A DNA stretch of 62,810 bases. Origin: Erysipelotrichales bacterium. GTDB taxonomy: Bacteria > Bacillota_I > Bacilli_A > RFN20 > CAG-826. Positions 6,031-14,486 of this stretch are shown here, in pieces. The notes beneath the pieces are model-generated. The model was not told where the DNA came from and made no database searches. It saw only the letters and a list, made by a program, of their open reading frames with translations. The stretch's first letter is position 1, and each line of letters begins with the position of its first letter. The stretch covers positions 1 to 62,810 of the forward strand of contig JAFLUZ010000010.1 in the NCBI GenBank assembly GCA_022508535.1, written 5' to 3'. The position numbers were made by a program, and so were the translations under genes.

Positions 6031-7895
6031 TGATTAAAACTGATGTCGAATTAAGAGATCAAATTAGCAAATGTACAAAATGCTTAGATATCAAATTTAG
6101 TGGTGAAGATGGAAAACGTGCTATCGTCGTATGTGGTGGTACAGGTTGTTTATCTTCCAATTCAAATGAAATTAAAGATCGTTTAATTGAATTGATTAAA
6201 GAAAATCATTTAGAAGATAAAGTTACAGTTAACCAAGTTGGCTGTTTCGGTTTCTGTTCTAAAGGACCTTTTGTTAAGATTTTCCCAGAAGATACTTTAT
6301 ACCATGCAGTTAAAGTAGAAGACTGTGAAGAAATCATTGCAAAAGATATTATGGGTAAAGAAATTGTTGATCGTTTATTAATTGAAGACCCAATTACAAA
6401 TACTAAAGTTGCAAAACAAGAAGATTTGACATTCTACAAAAAGCAAGTTCGTATTGCTTTACATGGTTGTGGTCATATTAACCCAGAAGATATTAATGAA
6501 GCTCTTGGCTTTGGTGCATTCCAAGGTTTAGAAAAAGCTTTAAAGATGGATCGTCAAGATGTCATTAAAATGATTCTTGATTCTGGATTACGCGGCCGTG
6601 GTGGTGGCGGATTCCCTACAGGTAGAAAATGGCAATTTGCATATGATCAAGTAAATGACGAAAAATATGTAGTATGTAATGGTGATGAAGGCGACCCAGG
6701 TGCTTTCATGGATCGTTCTATCTTAGAAGGTAATCCTTTAGCAGTTATCGAAGGTATGATGATTGCAGGTTACGCAATCGGAGCAAAGAATGGTTATTTC
6801 TATGTTCGTGCTGAATACCCAATTGCTGTCAACCGTTTACAAATCGCTATTAAACAAGCTGAAGAATTAGGATTACTTGGTGATAACATTCTTGGTACAG
6901 GATTTAGCTTTAGATGTCACTTACGTTTAGGTGCTGGTGCCTTCGTCTGTGGTGAAGAAACAGCTCTATTAAATTCTATCCAAGGTCAACGTGGTATGCC
7001 TCGTCCAAGACCTCCATTCCCTGCAATTAAAGGTTTATGGGACAAGCCAACAATCGTTAATAACGTTGAAACATTAGCTTGTGTTCCATACATCTTAAGA
7101 GAAGGCGTTGAAGCTTTTACAAAATACGGAACAGATAGATCAAAAGGTACAAAAGTTTTCGCTCTTGGTGGAAAAATTAATAACGTCGGTTTAGTTGAAA
7201 TTCCAATGGGAACAACTTTACGTGAATTAATTTATGATATCGGTGGTGGAATTCCAAACGATAAGAAATTCAAAGCTATTCAAACTGGTGGCCCATCTGG
7301 TGGATGTTTAACTGCTGAATACTTAGATACTCCAATTGACTTTGATAACTTAGTTGCTTTAGGTTCTATGATGGGATCTGGTGGAGCTATCGTCATGGAT
7401 GAAGACAACTGTATGGTTGACGTTGCAAAATTCTATATGGAATTTATTTGTGATGAATCATGTGGTAAATGTTCACCTTGCCGTATCGGTACAAAGAGAA
7501 TGTTAGAAACATTAACTAAGATTACTGATGGTAAAGGAACATTAGATGATATTAGAGACTTAGAAGAATTAGGACAAGCTGTACAAGCTGGATCACTATG
7601 TGCTTTAGGTCAAACTGCAGCAAATCCAATTATCTCAACATTAACTCACTTTAGAGATGAATATATTGCTCACGTTGTAGATAAGAAATGTCCTGCAAAA
7701 GTTTGTAAGAACTTAATGGAATACTATATTATTCCTGAACAATGTAAAAAATGTAGTAAATGTGCACGTGGATGTCCTGTCGGAGCTATTACTGGCGAAG
7801 TTGGCAAAACTCCATATGTCATTGATCCAATTAAATGTATTAAATGTGGTATGTGTATAAGTGCATGTCCATTCCACGCAATTATTAAGAGATAG
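6030..7895 (+). CDS. hndC: NADH-dependent [FeFe] hydrogenase, NuoF-like NADH/FMN subunit
   Basis: This is the flavin subunit that exchanges hydride with NAD(H). Domains in order: an N-terminal thioredoxin-like [2Fe-2S] domain (residues ~1-110, VCGGTGCLSS and GCFGFC; a separate HndB protein in some species), the NADH/FMN domain with GRGGGGFPTGRKW and GDEGDPGAFMD, the [4Fe-4S] motif ESCGKCSPCRIGTKR, and a C-terminal two-cluster ferredoxin (CKKCSKCARGCP, CIKCGMCISACP). The 621 residues match the ~600 usual for HydB/HndC. It overlaps hndA by one base and ends 11 bp before hydA. The architecture is that of electron-bifurcating or confurcating enzymes, though bifurcation itself cannot be read from sequence. 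Confidence 0.93.
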   Translation: MIKTDVELRDQISKCTKCLDIKFSGEDGKRAIVVCGGTGCLSSNSNEIKDRLIELIKENHLEDKVTVNQVGCFGFCSKGPFVKIFPEDTLYHAVKVEDCEEIIAKDIMGKEIVDRLLIEDPITNTKVAKQEDLTFYKKQVRIALHGCGHINPEDINEALGFGAFQGLEKALKMDRQDVIKMILDSGLRGRGGGGFPTGRKWQFAYDQVNDEKYVVCNGDEGDPGAFMDRSILEGNPLAVIEGMMIAGYAIGAKNGYFYVRAEYPIAVNRLQIAIKQAEELGLLGDNILGTGFSFRCHLRLGAGAFVCGEETALLNSIQGQRGMPRPRPPFPAIKGLWDKPTIVNNVETLACVPYILREGVEAFTKYGTDRSKGTKVFALGGKINNVGLVEIPMGTTLRELIYDIGGGIPNDKKFKAIQTGGPSGGCLTAEYLDTPIDFDNLVALGSMMGSGGAIVMDEDNCMVDVAKFYMEFICDESCGKCSPCRIGTKRMLETLTKITDGKGTLDDIRDLEELGQAVQAGSLCALGQTAANPIISTLTHFRDEYIAHVVDKKCPAKVCKNLMEYYIIPEQCKKCSKCARGCPVGAITGEVGKTPYVIDPIKCIKCGMCISACPFHAIIKR

Positions 7896-7906
7896 AGGTG
7901 AAAAAA

Positions 7907-9676
7907 ATGGAAATGGTAAATATTAAAATCGAAGGTCACCCTTATCAAGTAGAAAAAGGTTTAACTATTCTTGAAGCATGTAAACGTTGTGGATACACTA
8001 TCCCAACATTATGTCATTTCAATCATGGCGAATGCTCAAGAGGTTCTTGCCGTGTATGTTTAGTTGAAGCAACTGGTGCAAGAGGATTAGTCGCATCATG
8101 TGTCTATCCAATTTCAGAAGGTATGGAAATTACAATTTCTTCACCAAAAGCAGTTTCAGCTCGTCGTACAAGTGTTGAATTATTATTATCTAACCACTCT
8201 AAGAACTGTCAACAATGTTCAAAGAATGGTCAATGTGAATTATTACATGTCGCAAAAATCATTGGTGCAAGAGATGATATGTATGAAGGTGTAAAAACTC
8301 CTACAACATTAGATCAATTAACACCATCTATCATTCGTGATACATCAAAGTGTGTATTATGTGGACGTTGTGTTGAAAGATGTAAAAATGCTCAAGGAAC
8401 TGGTATTTTAGGTTTTGAAAATCGTGGTTTCAAAGCAATTGTAGGCCCTGCTTACAATCGTTCAATGGCAGAATCACCATGTATCCTTTGCGGACAATGT
8501 GTTAATGTCTGTCCAACAGGCGCATTAATGGAAAAGAGCGAAATTGATTTAGTAGATAAGGCTCGTAAAGAAGGAAAATTCATCGTTGTTCAAACTGCTC
8601 CTGCAGTTCGTGCAGCATTAGGTGAAGAATTCGGAATGAAAATTGGAACATCTGTCACAGGCAAGATGGTTGCAGCTTTAAAACGTTTAGGATTTAACAG
8701 AGTTTATGATACAAACTTTGCTGCTGACTTAACAATTATGGAAGAAGCAACAGAATTATTACACCGTATTAAAAATGGTGGACAACTTCCAATGATTACA
8801 TCTTGCTCACCAGGATGGGTCAATTATGCTGAATATTTCTATGGTGATTTATTAGGTCACTTATCAAGCTGTAAATCCCCACATGAAATGATGGGTGCAA
8901 TTATTAAATCATATTTTGCTGAAAAGAATGGCTTAGACCCAAAGAATATCTTTGTTGTATCAATCATGCCATGTACTGCAAAGAAATATGAAAAAGAAAG
9001 ACCTGAAAATGCTAATAAAGATGGCTTAAAAGATGTTGATGCAGTCTTAACAACAAGAGAACTTGCAAAACTCATTAAACGTTCTGGTATTGACTTCACT
9101 CGTTTACCAGATGAAGAATTTGATCAAGATTTATTAGGCGAATACTCAGGTGCTGGTGTTATTTTCGGTGTCACAGGTGGCGTTATGGAAGCTGCTTTAA
9201 GAACTGCTTATCATACTGTAACTGGTAAAGAACATGACTTAATTAAATTTGAACAAGTTCGTGGATTTGATGGCGTTAAAGAAGCGTCAATTGATATGAA
9301 CGGAACAGTCGTGAAAGTAGCTGTTGCTCATGGTATGAAAAATGCTAAACCATTATTAGATGATATTAGAGCTGGAAAATCTCCATATGCATTTATTGAA
9401 ATTATGGGATGTCCAGGTGGATGTATCAATGGTGGTGGACAACCATTTGTTAAACCATGCTTCTTACCAAATGAAGATTTAGATATTATGGATACATATC
9501 GTGAAAAACGTGCAAGTGTATTGTATTCTGAAGATGAAAAACAAGCAGTAAGACAATCTCATAATAATACACAAATTCAAGCTTTATACAAAGATTATTT
9601 AGGAGAACCAAATAGCCATAAAGCTCATGAACTCTTACATACATCATATAAAGCAAGAGAACGTTTTCCAAAATAG
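7907..9676 (+). CDS. hydA: [FeFe] hydrogenase catalytic subunit
   Basis: This subunit makes or oxidises H2 at the H-cluster. Domains: an N-terminal plant-type [2Fe-2S] ferredoxin (CHFNHGECSRGSCRVC), a His-ligated cluster motif (HSKNCQQCSKNGQCEL), two [4Fe-4S] motifs (CVLCGRCVERC, CILCGQCVNVCP), and the H-domain with L1 TSCSPGW (residues 298-304), L2 MPCTAKKYE and L3 EIMGCPGGCINGGGQP. L1 has Ser in place of the second Cys of canonical TSCCP, a variant I associate with NADH-linked multisubunit hydrogenases. I start at ATG 7907, six bases after GAGGTG, giving 589 residues; GTG 7898 lies in that SD. The HydEFG maturases are not in this window. Confidence 0.95.
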   Translation: MEMVNIKIEGHPYQVEKGLTILEACKRCGYTIPTLCHFNHGECSRGSCRVCLVEATGARGLVASCVYPISEGMEITISSPKAVSARRTSVELLLSNHSKNCQQCSKNGQCELLHVAKIIGARDDMYEGVKTPTTLDQLTPSIIRDTSKCVLCGRCVERCKNAQGTGILGFENRGFKAIVGPAYNRSMAESPCILCGQCVNVCPTGALMEKSEIDLVDKARKEGKFIVVQTAPAVRAALGEEFGMKIGTSVTGKMVAALKRLGFNRVYDTNFAADLTIMEEATELLHRIKNGGQLPMITSCSPGWVNYAEYFYGDLLGHLSSCKSPHEMMGAIIKSYFAEKNGLDPKNIFVVSIMPCTAKKYEKERPENANKDGLKDVDAVLTTRELAKLIKRSGIDFTRLPDEEFDQDLLGEYSGAGVIFGVTGGVMEAALRTAYHTVTGKEHDLIKFEQVRGFDGVKEASIDMNGTVVKVAVAHGMKNAKPLLDDIRAGKSPYAFIEIMGCPGGCINGGGQPFVKPCFLPNEDLDIMDTYREKRASVLYSEDEKQAVRQSHNNTQIQALYKDYLGEPNSHKAHELLHTSYKARERFPK

Positions 9677-9692
9677 TTAATATAATAAATTA

Positions 9693-9719
9693 GAGTTGAT
9701 TATATATCAACTCTTTTTT
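9693..9719 (+). terminator. Rho-independent terminator of the hydrogenase operon
   Basis: GAGTTGAT (9693-9700) pairs with ATCAACTC (9706-9713), followed by six T. Confidence 0.87.
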
Positions 9720-9724
9720 ATTTA

Positions 9725-9733
9725 TGCTATAAT
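9725..9733 (+). promoter_or_regulatory. Extended -10 promoter of cysS
   Basis: TGCTATAAT, an extended -10 element, lies 20 bp upstream of the start codon. No good -35 is present, and the hydrogenase terminator immediately precedes it. The leader would be very short. Confidence 0.55.
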
Positions 9734-9753
9734 CAGTTGCGAGGCGATGAAAG

Positions 9754-11094
9754 ATGGATTTAAAAATATATAACTCATTAACAAATAAAATTGAAGATTT
9801 CAAACCTATTAAAGAAAAAGAAGTTTCTCTTTATGTTTGTGGTCCAACAGTTTATAACTATGTCCATATCGGAAATATGCGTCCTGTAGTCGTTTTTGAT
9901 ACATTTAAAAGATTTTTAACTTATCTTGGATATAAAGTTACATATGTCAGCAATTACACTGATGTTGATGACAAAATCATTAAAAGAGCATTAGAATTAG
10001 ACATGCCTGAAAATGAAGTGACTGAAATGTATATTAAGGCCTTTGAGGAAGACTTGAAAAACATCAACGCTATGAAACCAGACATTACTCCAAGAGTTAC
10101 AGAGTATATGCCACATATTATTAAATTTATTGAAAATTTAGTATCAATTGGTGCAGCTTATGTCGTTGATGGCGATGTTTATTTCCGAGTTGAAAAAATA
10201 CATTCATATGGTGAATTAAGCAATACAAGAATAGAAGATTTATTAGTTGGTGCAAGAATTGAAGAAAATTCAAAAAAAGAATCACCGCTTGATTTTACTT
10301 TATGGAAACATACAGATGTTGGTATTAAATGGGATTCACCATGGTCAAAAGGAAGACCAGGTTGGCATACTGAATGTGTAGTTATGATTAACTCTTTATT
10401 TGAAAGCGGTCATATTGATATACATGGTGGTGGATTTGACTTAAAATTCCCACATCATGAAAATGAAATCGCTCAATCTCAAGCATGTAATTGCCATTCA
10501 ATCGCGAATTATTGGATGCATAATGGATTTATTAATATAAACAACGAAAAAATGTCAAAATCGCTGGGAAATGTTGTGACAGCCCATGATGCATTGAAAG
10601 AATATGGTGGCAATAGTATTCGACTATTATTAATTTCTACTCATTATCGTGCACCGGTTAATTTTTCTACTGATTTGATATCTTCCAATCAAAATGAAAT
10701 AAACAAAATCGAAAATGTTATGAAAAAATTAGCAGTGGAATTGCAAATGAAAGATTTAAGTTTGGATGATAAAGCTCCAGCAACGCTTATCGAACCATTT
10801 TTAAATGCTCTTGCTGATGACTTAAATACCTCAAATGCCTTGAGTGAATTATACGCAATTGTTAAACAAGCGAATCAAGCACTAAGACAAAGAGATGTAG
10901 ATAGTGCACTTTTGCATGATTTATTTACTACTTTGAAAGATGAATCAAATATATTAGGATTGAAAATAGTCTATCCTATTTTGAGCGAAGATGACAAAAA
11001 TCTTTTAAAAGAGTATAATTTAGCTAAGGCTAATAAAGATTTTGCCCGTAGTGATTTGCTAAGGGAAGATCTTATGAAAAGAAATATTTTATAA
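9754..11094 (+). CDS. cysS: Cysteinyl-tRNA synthetase
   Basis: It charges tRNA-Cys with cysteine. At 446 residues it is a little shorter than the ~461 of E. coli. The class I signatures are clear: H38-I-G-N in a TVYNYVHIGNMRP context, and K266-M-S-K-S. The zinc-site elements are also in place: the Cys of YVCGPT near the N-terminus, WHTEC, and the His-rich FPHHENE. In Bacilli cysS starts the block leading through rlmB and sigH to rpmG-secE-nusG, and the same order holds here. GAGG 9741-9744 is the SD. The C-terminal tRNA-binding domain is slightly trimmed. Confidence 0.97.
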   Translation: MDLKIYNSLTNKIEDFKPIKEKEVSLYVCGPTVYNYVHIGNMRPVVVFDTFKRFLTYLGYKVTYVSNYTDVDDKIIKRALELDMPENEVTEMYIKAFEEDLKNINAMKPDITPRVTEYMPHIIKFIENLVSIGAAYVVDGDVYFRVEKIHSYGELSNTRIEDLLVGARIEENSKKESPLDFTLWKHTDVGIKWDSPWSKGRPGWHTECVVMINSLFESGHIDIHGGGFDLKFPHHENEIAQSQACNCHSIANYWMHNGFININNEKMSKSLGNVVTAHDALKEYGGNSIRLLLISTHYRAPVNFSTDLISSNQNEINKIENVMKKLAVELQMKDLSLDDKAPATLIEPFLNALADDLNTSNALSELYAIVKQANQALRQRDVDSALLHDLFTTLKDESNILGLKIVYPILSEDDKNLLKEYNLAKANKDFARSDLLREDLMKRNIL

Positions 11095-11106
11095 GGAGGT
11101 TTTAAA

Positions 11107-11853
11107 ATGTTTTTAGCAGAAGCAAATGAAAAAATTCAATACATCAGCTCTATAGATGATATTATTATAGATTTTTTCAATAAAAACTTAGGTATATTCG
11201 GTAATATCCTTTTAGGATTAATTTGTATAATTCTTGCTTGTATTTTGAGTGGAATTATTGGTTTTGAAAGAGAATCTCGCGGACATGCAGCTGGTTTTAG
11301 AACGCATATTTTAGTTAGTGCTGGATCAGCATTGATTATGTATTTATCAATTTATGGTTTTAGTTATGAGTTATTCCCAAATCATGATCCTGCCCGTTTA
11401 GCAGCGCAAGTTGTTACTGGTATTGGTTTCTTGGGCGCTGGTGCAATTATGAAAACTGGAATAGATATTAAAGGTTTGACTACTGCGACAACTCTTTGGA
11501 TTGTTATGGCTATTGGTTTAGCTTGTGGTAGTGGTAAATTTATAATTGCAATACTATCCACAATAATTGTACTTATCGTATTGAAATCCTTACGTAAATT
11601 TGAAAAAAGGGCACAAGCAAAAAACCCACAAATATCTATGATATGCGACAATACTTTTACAATTAAAATTTTGAAAGATGCCGCTTTAAAATATAATGTT
11701 ACTATTAAAACAATATCTACGACAATTTGTACATATAATGGTGCCGATGCTGTAAGTGTTCACGTCGTTTTGATAAATGCCAAAAGAGATGTTGTTAATT
11801 TGTTTGGCGAAGAATTGCGATTGAACGCTAAACCATATGAAATTAAATATTAA
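11107..11853 (+). CDS. mgtC: MgtC/SapB family membrane protein
   Basis: Residues ~35-160 carry the MgtC membrane domain, with several helices and the signatures GFERESRGHAAGFRTH, AAQVVTGIGFLGAGAI and GLTTATTLWIVMAIGL. A soluble C-terminal part of ~80 residues resembles the ACT-like domain of longer MgtC proteins. Family members influence Mg2+ homeostasis, membrane potential and acid or intracellular survival, but the exact activity here is unknown. SD AAGGAGG precedes the ATG, 12 bp after cysS. In Bacillus this place is held by the mini-ribonuclease III gene mrnC, which is absent here. Confidence 0.92.
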   Translation: MFLAEANEKIQYISSIDDIIIDFFNKNLGIFGNILLGLICIILACILSGIIGFERESRGHAAGFRTHILVSAGSALIMYLSIYGFSYELFPNHDPARLAAQVVTGIGFLGAGAIMKTGIDIKGLTTATTLWIVMAIGLACGSGKFIIAILSTIIVLIVLKSLRKFEKRAQAKNPQISMICDNTFTIKILKDAALKYNVTIKTISTTICTYNGADAVSVHVVLINAKRDVVNLFGEELRLNAKPYEIKY

Positions 11854-11856
11854 AAC

Positions 11857-11889
11857 TGAGACAAATTTGAGACAAATTTGAGACAAAAG
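11857..11889 (+). repeat. Three tandem copies of an 11-bp unit before rlmB
   Basis: The unit TGAGACAAATT is repeated at 11857-11867, 11868-11878 and (as TGAGACAAAAG) 11879-11889. The last copy runs into the rlmB SD AAAAGGAG, so copy-number change would alter the leader. Confidence 0.8.
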
Positions 11890-11901
11890 GAGTGGAAAAG
11901 T

Positions 11902-12624
11902 ATGTCACAATATATTTACGGAAGAAACACCGTGCTAAGTGCATTAAAAGAAAATAAAGTTAAAAGCATTTATATTTGTGAAAATTTTTCCTTTGATCCA
12001 ATTTTAAAAGAATTAAATAAAAAGGCTGTAGAAACTAAAATTGTAAATAAAAAAGAATTAGATAGATTGGCAAATGGTGGTAATCATCAAAATGTAATTG
12101 GAGTGGTTGAGGATTATAAATATACTGCTTTAAATACTTTAATTGAGAATGCAAAAAAAACTAAATATCCACTCCTAGTAATATTAGATGGCGTTCAAGA
12201 CCCTCATAACTTAGGAGCTATAATGAGATCGTGTGATGCTTTTGGAGCAGACGGAATTATCATTAAAAAACATGGACAAGTTGCTGTTAATAGCACAGTT
12301 GCCAAAACATCAACAGGAGCAATTGATTACGTTCCGGTTTGCATGGTGACAAATTTAGTGCAATCGATTAATACTTTAAAAGACAATGGATACTGGATTG
12401 TCTCATCTGATGCTTCAGCAAAACTAAATTATTGTAATGTGGATTATAAATGTCCGATTGCAGTAGTCATAGGATCAGAAGGAGAAGGAATATCTAGACT
12501 TGTATTAGAAAATAGTGATTTTGTTACTAAAATTGATATGATTGGACATATTAATTCTTTAAATGCCTCAGTAGCAGCTGCATTGTATTTAGCACAAATT
12601 TATAATAACCGTTTTTCTTCCTGA
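11902..12624 (+). CDS. rlmB: 23S rRNA (guanosine 2'-O-)-methyltransferase RlmB
   Basis: This SpoU/TrmH-family enzyme uses SAM to methylate the 2'-OH of a guanosine in 23S rRNA. The N-terminal L30e-like domain starts with YIYGRNTVLSAL. The C-terminal knotted SPOUT domain has the three family motifs: ILDGVQDPHNLGAIMRSC, AVVIGSEGEGISRL and INSLNASVAAALY. I start at ATG 11902 behind AAGGAG, giving 240 residues; an upstream in-frame TTG would begin inside the 11-bp repeats. In Bacilli it normally lies between cysS/mrnC and yacP/sigH. Here yacP is missing. The stop is TGA, which shows the standard code. Confidence 0.93.
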   Translation: MSQYIYGRNTVLSALKENKVKSIYICENFSFDPILKELNKKAVETKIVNKKELDRLANGGNHQNVIGVVEDYKYTALNTLIENAKKTKYPLLVILDGVQDPHNLGAIMRSCDAFGADGIIIKKHGQVAVNSTVAKTSTGAIDYVPVCMVTNLVQSINTLKDNGYWIVSSDASAKLNYCNVDYKCPIAVVIGSEGEGISRLVLENSDFVTKIDMIGHINSLNASVAAALYLAQIYNNRFSS

Positions 12625-12633
12625 TGGAGGGGT

Positions 12634-13227
12634 ATGATTAATAATAAAACCGCTAATAATAAATTAATTGAACTAGCAAAGAATAATAACGAAGAAGCAT
12701 TTAATATGCTTCTTTTTAGGTGGAATGGCGTACTATCAATGATTTGTGCCAGTTACTTAAAAAGTGCTTCAAAATTCGGTATAAACTTTCAAGAATTAAA
12801 AGGAGTTGCGCAATTTAGCCTATACAATAGCTTAAAATATTATGATAAAAACAAATCAAATTTTAAAACATATTTGAATTTGATAATAAATCAAGCATTA
12901 ACTAAATATATAAAAAAATATGAAATAAGATATTGTGAGTTATTATCTTGTTTGAGTTTTGATGATATTGTCTATGAGAATTCGATAATGCAATTAGATG
13001 AAATAATAGGAGATCCAGAATCCTCTATAGTCAACTGGTATAACAATAATGAACAATTTGATTATTTCAAAGATCTCAACGAAGAAATTTTGTCGAAAGA
13101 AGATAAAAATATTATATATTTAAAAGCATCAGGATATACTTATCACGAAGCATCTGAAAAACTTAAAATATCGAAAACTCGTACTGATTTTGCATTAAAA
13201 AAAATAAAAAAAATAATGCGTAAATGA
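12634..13227 (+). CDS. Sigma-70 family RNA polymerase sigma factor, SigH-like
   Basis: This 197-residue protein sits exactly where sigH lies in Bacilli (after rlmB, before rpmG-secE-nusG). Region 2 can be recognised at about residues 18-90 (LIELAKNNNEEAFNMLL..., YDKNKSNFKTYLNLIINQAL). A region-4 helix-turn-helix lies at ~155-195 (LSKEDKNIIYLKASGYTYHEASEKLKIS). In Bacillus SigH controls early stationary phase, competence and sporulation; no sporulation genes are seen here, so the regulon is open. Sequence divergence is high, so the SigH name rests largely on position. GGAGG precedes the ATG. Confidence 0.8.
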   Translation: MINNKTANNKLIELAKNNNEEAFNMLLFRWNGVLSMICASYLKSASKFGINFQELKGVAQFSLYNSLKYYDKNKSNFKTYLNLIINQALTKYIKKYEIRYCELLSCLSFDDIVYENSIMQLDEIIGDPESSIVNWYNNNEQFDYFKDLNEEILSKEDKNIIYLKASGYTYHEASEKLKISKTRTDFALKKIKKIMRK

Positions 13228-13280
13228 TGGCAAACATCTACATTCTTTTGAAGAAAATAATTTATATTGCTAATATAAAA

Positions 13281-13309
13281 TTGACTAATTATTCAGTTCA
13301 TGATATATT
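13281..13309 (+). promoter_or_regulatory. Promoter of rpmG-secE-nusG
   Basis: TTGACT (13281-13286), a 17-bp spacer and TATATT (13304-13309). Confidence 0.72.
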
Positions 13310-13335
13310 CTATTAACGAAATGAGGTGTTTTTGT

Positions 13336-13479
13336 ATGCGTGAAAAGGTTATTCTGATTTGCACACAATGCTTATCAAGAAATTACACAACTACGAAACA
13401 AAAATCACAAACTCGTTTGGAAATTAAAAAGTTTTGTCCAAAGTGTAATGCCCAAACATTACACAAGGAAAGCAAGTAG
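13336..13479 (+). CDS. rpmG: 50S ribosomal protein L33, zinc-binding form
   Basis: This 47-residue protein begins [12 protein letters not shown]. It has two CxxC pairs (C9/C12 and C34/C37) forming the zinc ribbon of C+ type L33, and the basic body ends in [10 protein letters not shown]. It is a component of the large subunit near the E site. Its place just upstream of secE and nusG is the usual one in Bacilli. GAGGTG lies upstream of ATG 13336. Having zinc ligands suggests a zinc-free paralogue may exist elsewhere for zinc starvation, which this window cannot show. Confidence 0.95.
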   Translation: MREKVILICTQCLSRNYTTTKQKSQTRLEIKKFCPKCNAQTLHKESK

Positions 13480-13489
13480 GAGGTCACTT

Positions 13490-13684
13490 ATGGGAAAAAC
13501 AAAAAGATATTTTCAAGGTGTTGTAAAAGAAGGCAAAAGAGTTAGATGGCCAAACCGCGAAACTGTTTTGAAGTCTTTAGGTGTTGTTTTATTTATTACG
13601 ATTGTTGCTGCATTGTGGCTTTCACTCGATGATATTATAGCTGGAAAATTGTTGCAAGTATTGCGCGATACTTTCGTAGGCTAA
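13490..13684 (+). CDS. secE: Preprotein translocase subunit SecE
   Basis: SecE clamps SecY in the SecYEG channel. The 64 residues are the short single-span form of Firmicutes: an amphipathic cytoplasmic helix with the conserved VRWPNRETVLKS segment, then one transmembrane helix (~residues 29-47) and a short outer tail. The start is ATG 13490 with AGGAGG 8 bp upstream, overlapping the rpmG stop codon; a longer in-frame reading would run into rpmG. It lies in the rpmG-secE-nusG operon. Confidence 0.95.
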   Translation: MGKTKRYFQGVVKEGKRVRWPNRETVLKSLGVVLFITIVAALWLSLDDIIAGKLLQVLRDTFVG

Positions 13685-13705
13685 TTGAATCTGGAGGACG
13701 AAAGA

Positions 13706-14245
13706 ATGGAAAAACAATGGTATGTTGTTAATAGTTATTCTGGTCATGAAACAAAGGTTAAAGCTAACTTAGAACGCCGTGTTGTTTCAATGGGATTAGA
13801 AGACTATGTTTTTAGAATTATTGTTGCTGAAACAGAACAACCAGTATTGAAGGATGGTTTACCTACAGGGAAAACCAAAATTAAGAACCTTTATCCTGGA
13901 TATGTTTTCATTGAAATGATTATGACTGATGAAGCCTGGTTCATGGTTAGAAATACTCCGGGTGTCACTGGTTTCGTTGGATCATCTGGTGGTGGTACAA
14001 AGCCTTTCCCAATTCCTGTTGAGGAAATTGAACCCGTTCTTAAGAGTATGGGTATGGTCGACAAGAGCATGTACTCACGTTATGATGTTGGCGATTTAGT
14101 CAAAGTCTTACGTGGACCACTTGAAGGTAGTGAAGGTCATATCACTGAGATTAATGCTGAAACTGGCACAATTAAAGTTGAAACAATTTTCTTTGGTCGT
14201 TCTACAGTAGTAGAAGTTGACTTCTCAGAAATTGATAAAATCTAA
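13706..14245 (+). CDS. nusG: Transcription termination/antitermination protein NusG
   Basis: NusG binds RNA polymerase and modulates pausing, termination and coupling. The 179 residues consist of the NGN domain (QWYVVNSYSGHETKVK..., LYPGYVFIEM, VRNTPGVTGFVG) and a C-terminal KOW domain (VGDLVKVLRGPLEGSEGHI). I choose ATG 13706, preceded by GGAGG, over the in-frame TTG 21 bases upstream. It is the last gene of its operon and is followed by the terminator 14252-14275, so it is transcribed separately from the rplK promoter. Confidence 0.96.
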   Translation: MEKQWYVVNSYSGHETKVKANLERRVVSMGLEDYVFRIIVAETEQPVLKDGLPTGKTKIKNLYPGYVFIEMIMTDEAWFMVRNTPGVTGFVGSSGGGTKPFPIPVEEIEPVLKSMGMVDKSMYSRYDVGDLVKVLRGPLEGSEGHITEINAETGTIKVETIFFGRSTVVEVDFSEIDKI

Positions 14246-14251
14246 TTTTTA

Positions 14252-14275
14252 AAACCTGCAGCCGCAGGTTTTTTT
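14252..14275 (+). terminator. Rho-independent terminator
   Basis: AAACCTGC (14252-14259) pairs with GCAGGTTT (14264-14271), and T continues to 14275. Confidence 0.88.
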
Positions 14276-14345
14276 ATTGCTTGAATATTATTAGCAACGT
14301 AAAGTATCAAATTTCTCCCTTTATAATAAAAATTATAAATTTTTC

Positions 14346-14375
14346 TTGACTTGCATTTTTATGGTGAGATATAAT
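14346..14375 (+). promoter_or_regulatory. Promoter of the rplK operon
   Basis: TTGACT (14346-14351), an 18-bp spacer and TATAAT (14370-14375). It leads into a structured leader of about 100 nt. Confidence 0.8.
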
Positions 14376-14419
14376 AGACAAGCGTAGAATTGCTCTATTG
14401 TAGTTCTAAGCTATGCTTA

Positions 14420-14452
14420 GTGGAAGGATTAAGCGATTAATCCAATGACCAC
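14420..14452 (+). promoter_or_regulatory. L1-binding-like RNA motif upstream of rplK
   Basis: GTGG (14420-14423) pairs with CCAC (14449-14452). Between them an asymmetric internal loop (AA opposite AATGA) is capped by a 7-bp stem with a GCGA tetraloop (GGATTAA/TTAATCC, 14426-14443). This is the shape of ribosomal protein L1 autoregulatory sites and of its 23S rRNA target. Confidence 0.55.
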
Positions 14453-14486
14453 GGCACGGACAAAAATTCTATAGGAGGTGTGTCAC

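Noticed and set aside
8791-8820. Inactive hydrogenase because of TSCSP in place of TSCCP
   Set aside because: This variant occurs in multisubunit NADH-linked hydrogenases, and all other H-cluster ligands are present.
13448-13489. N-terminal extension of SecE
   Set aside because: It would overlap the C-terminal half of rpmG and contains no SD; ATG 13490 has AGGAGG and gives the usual SecE length.
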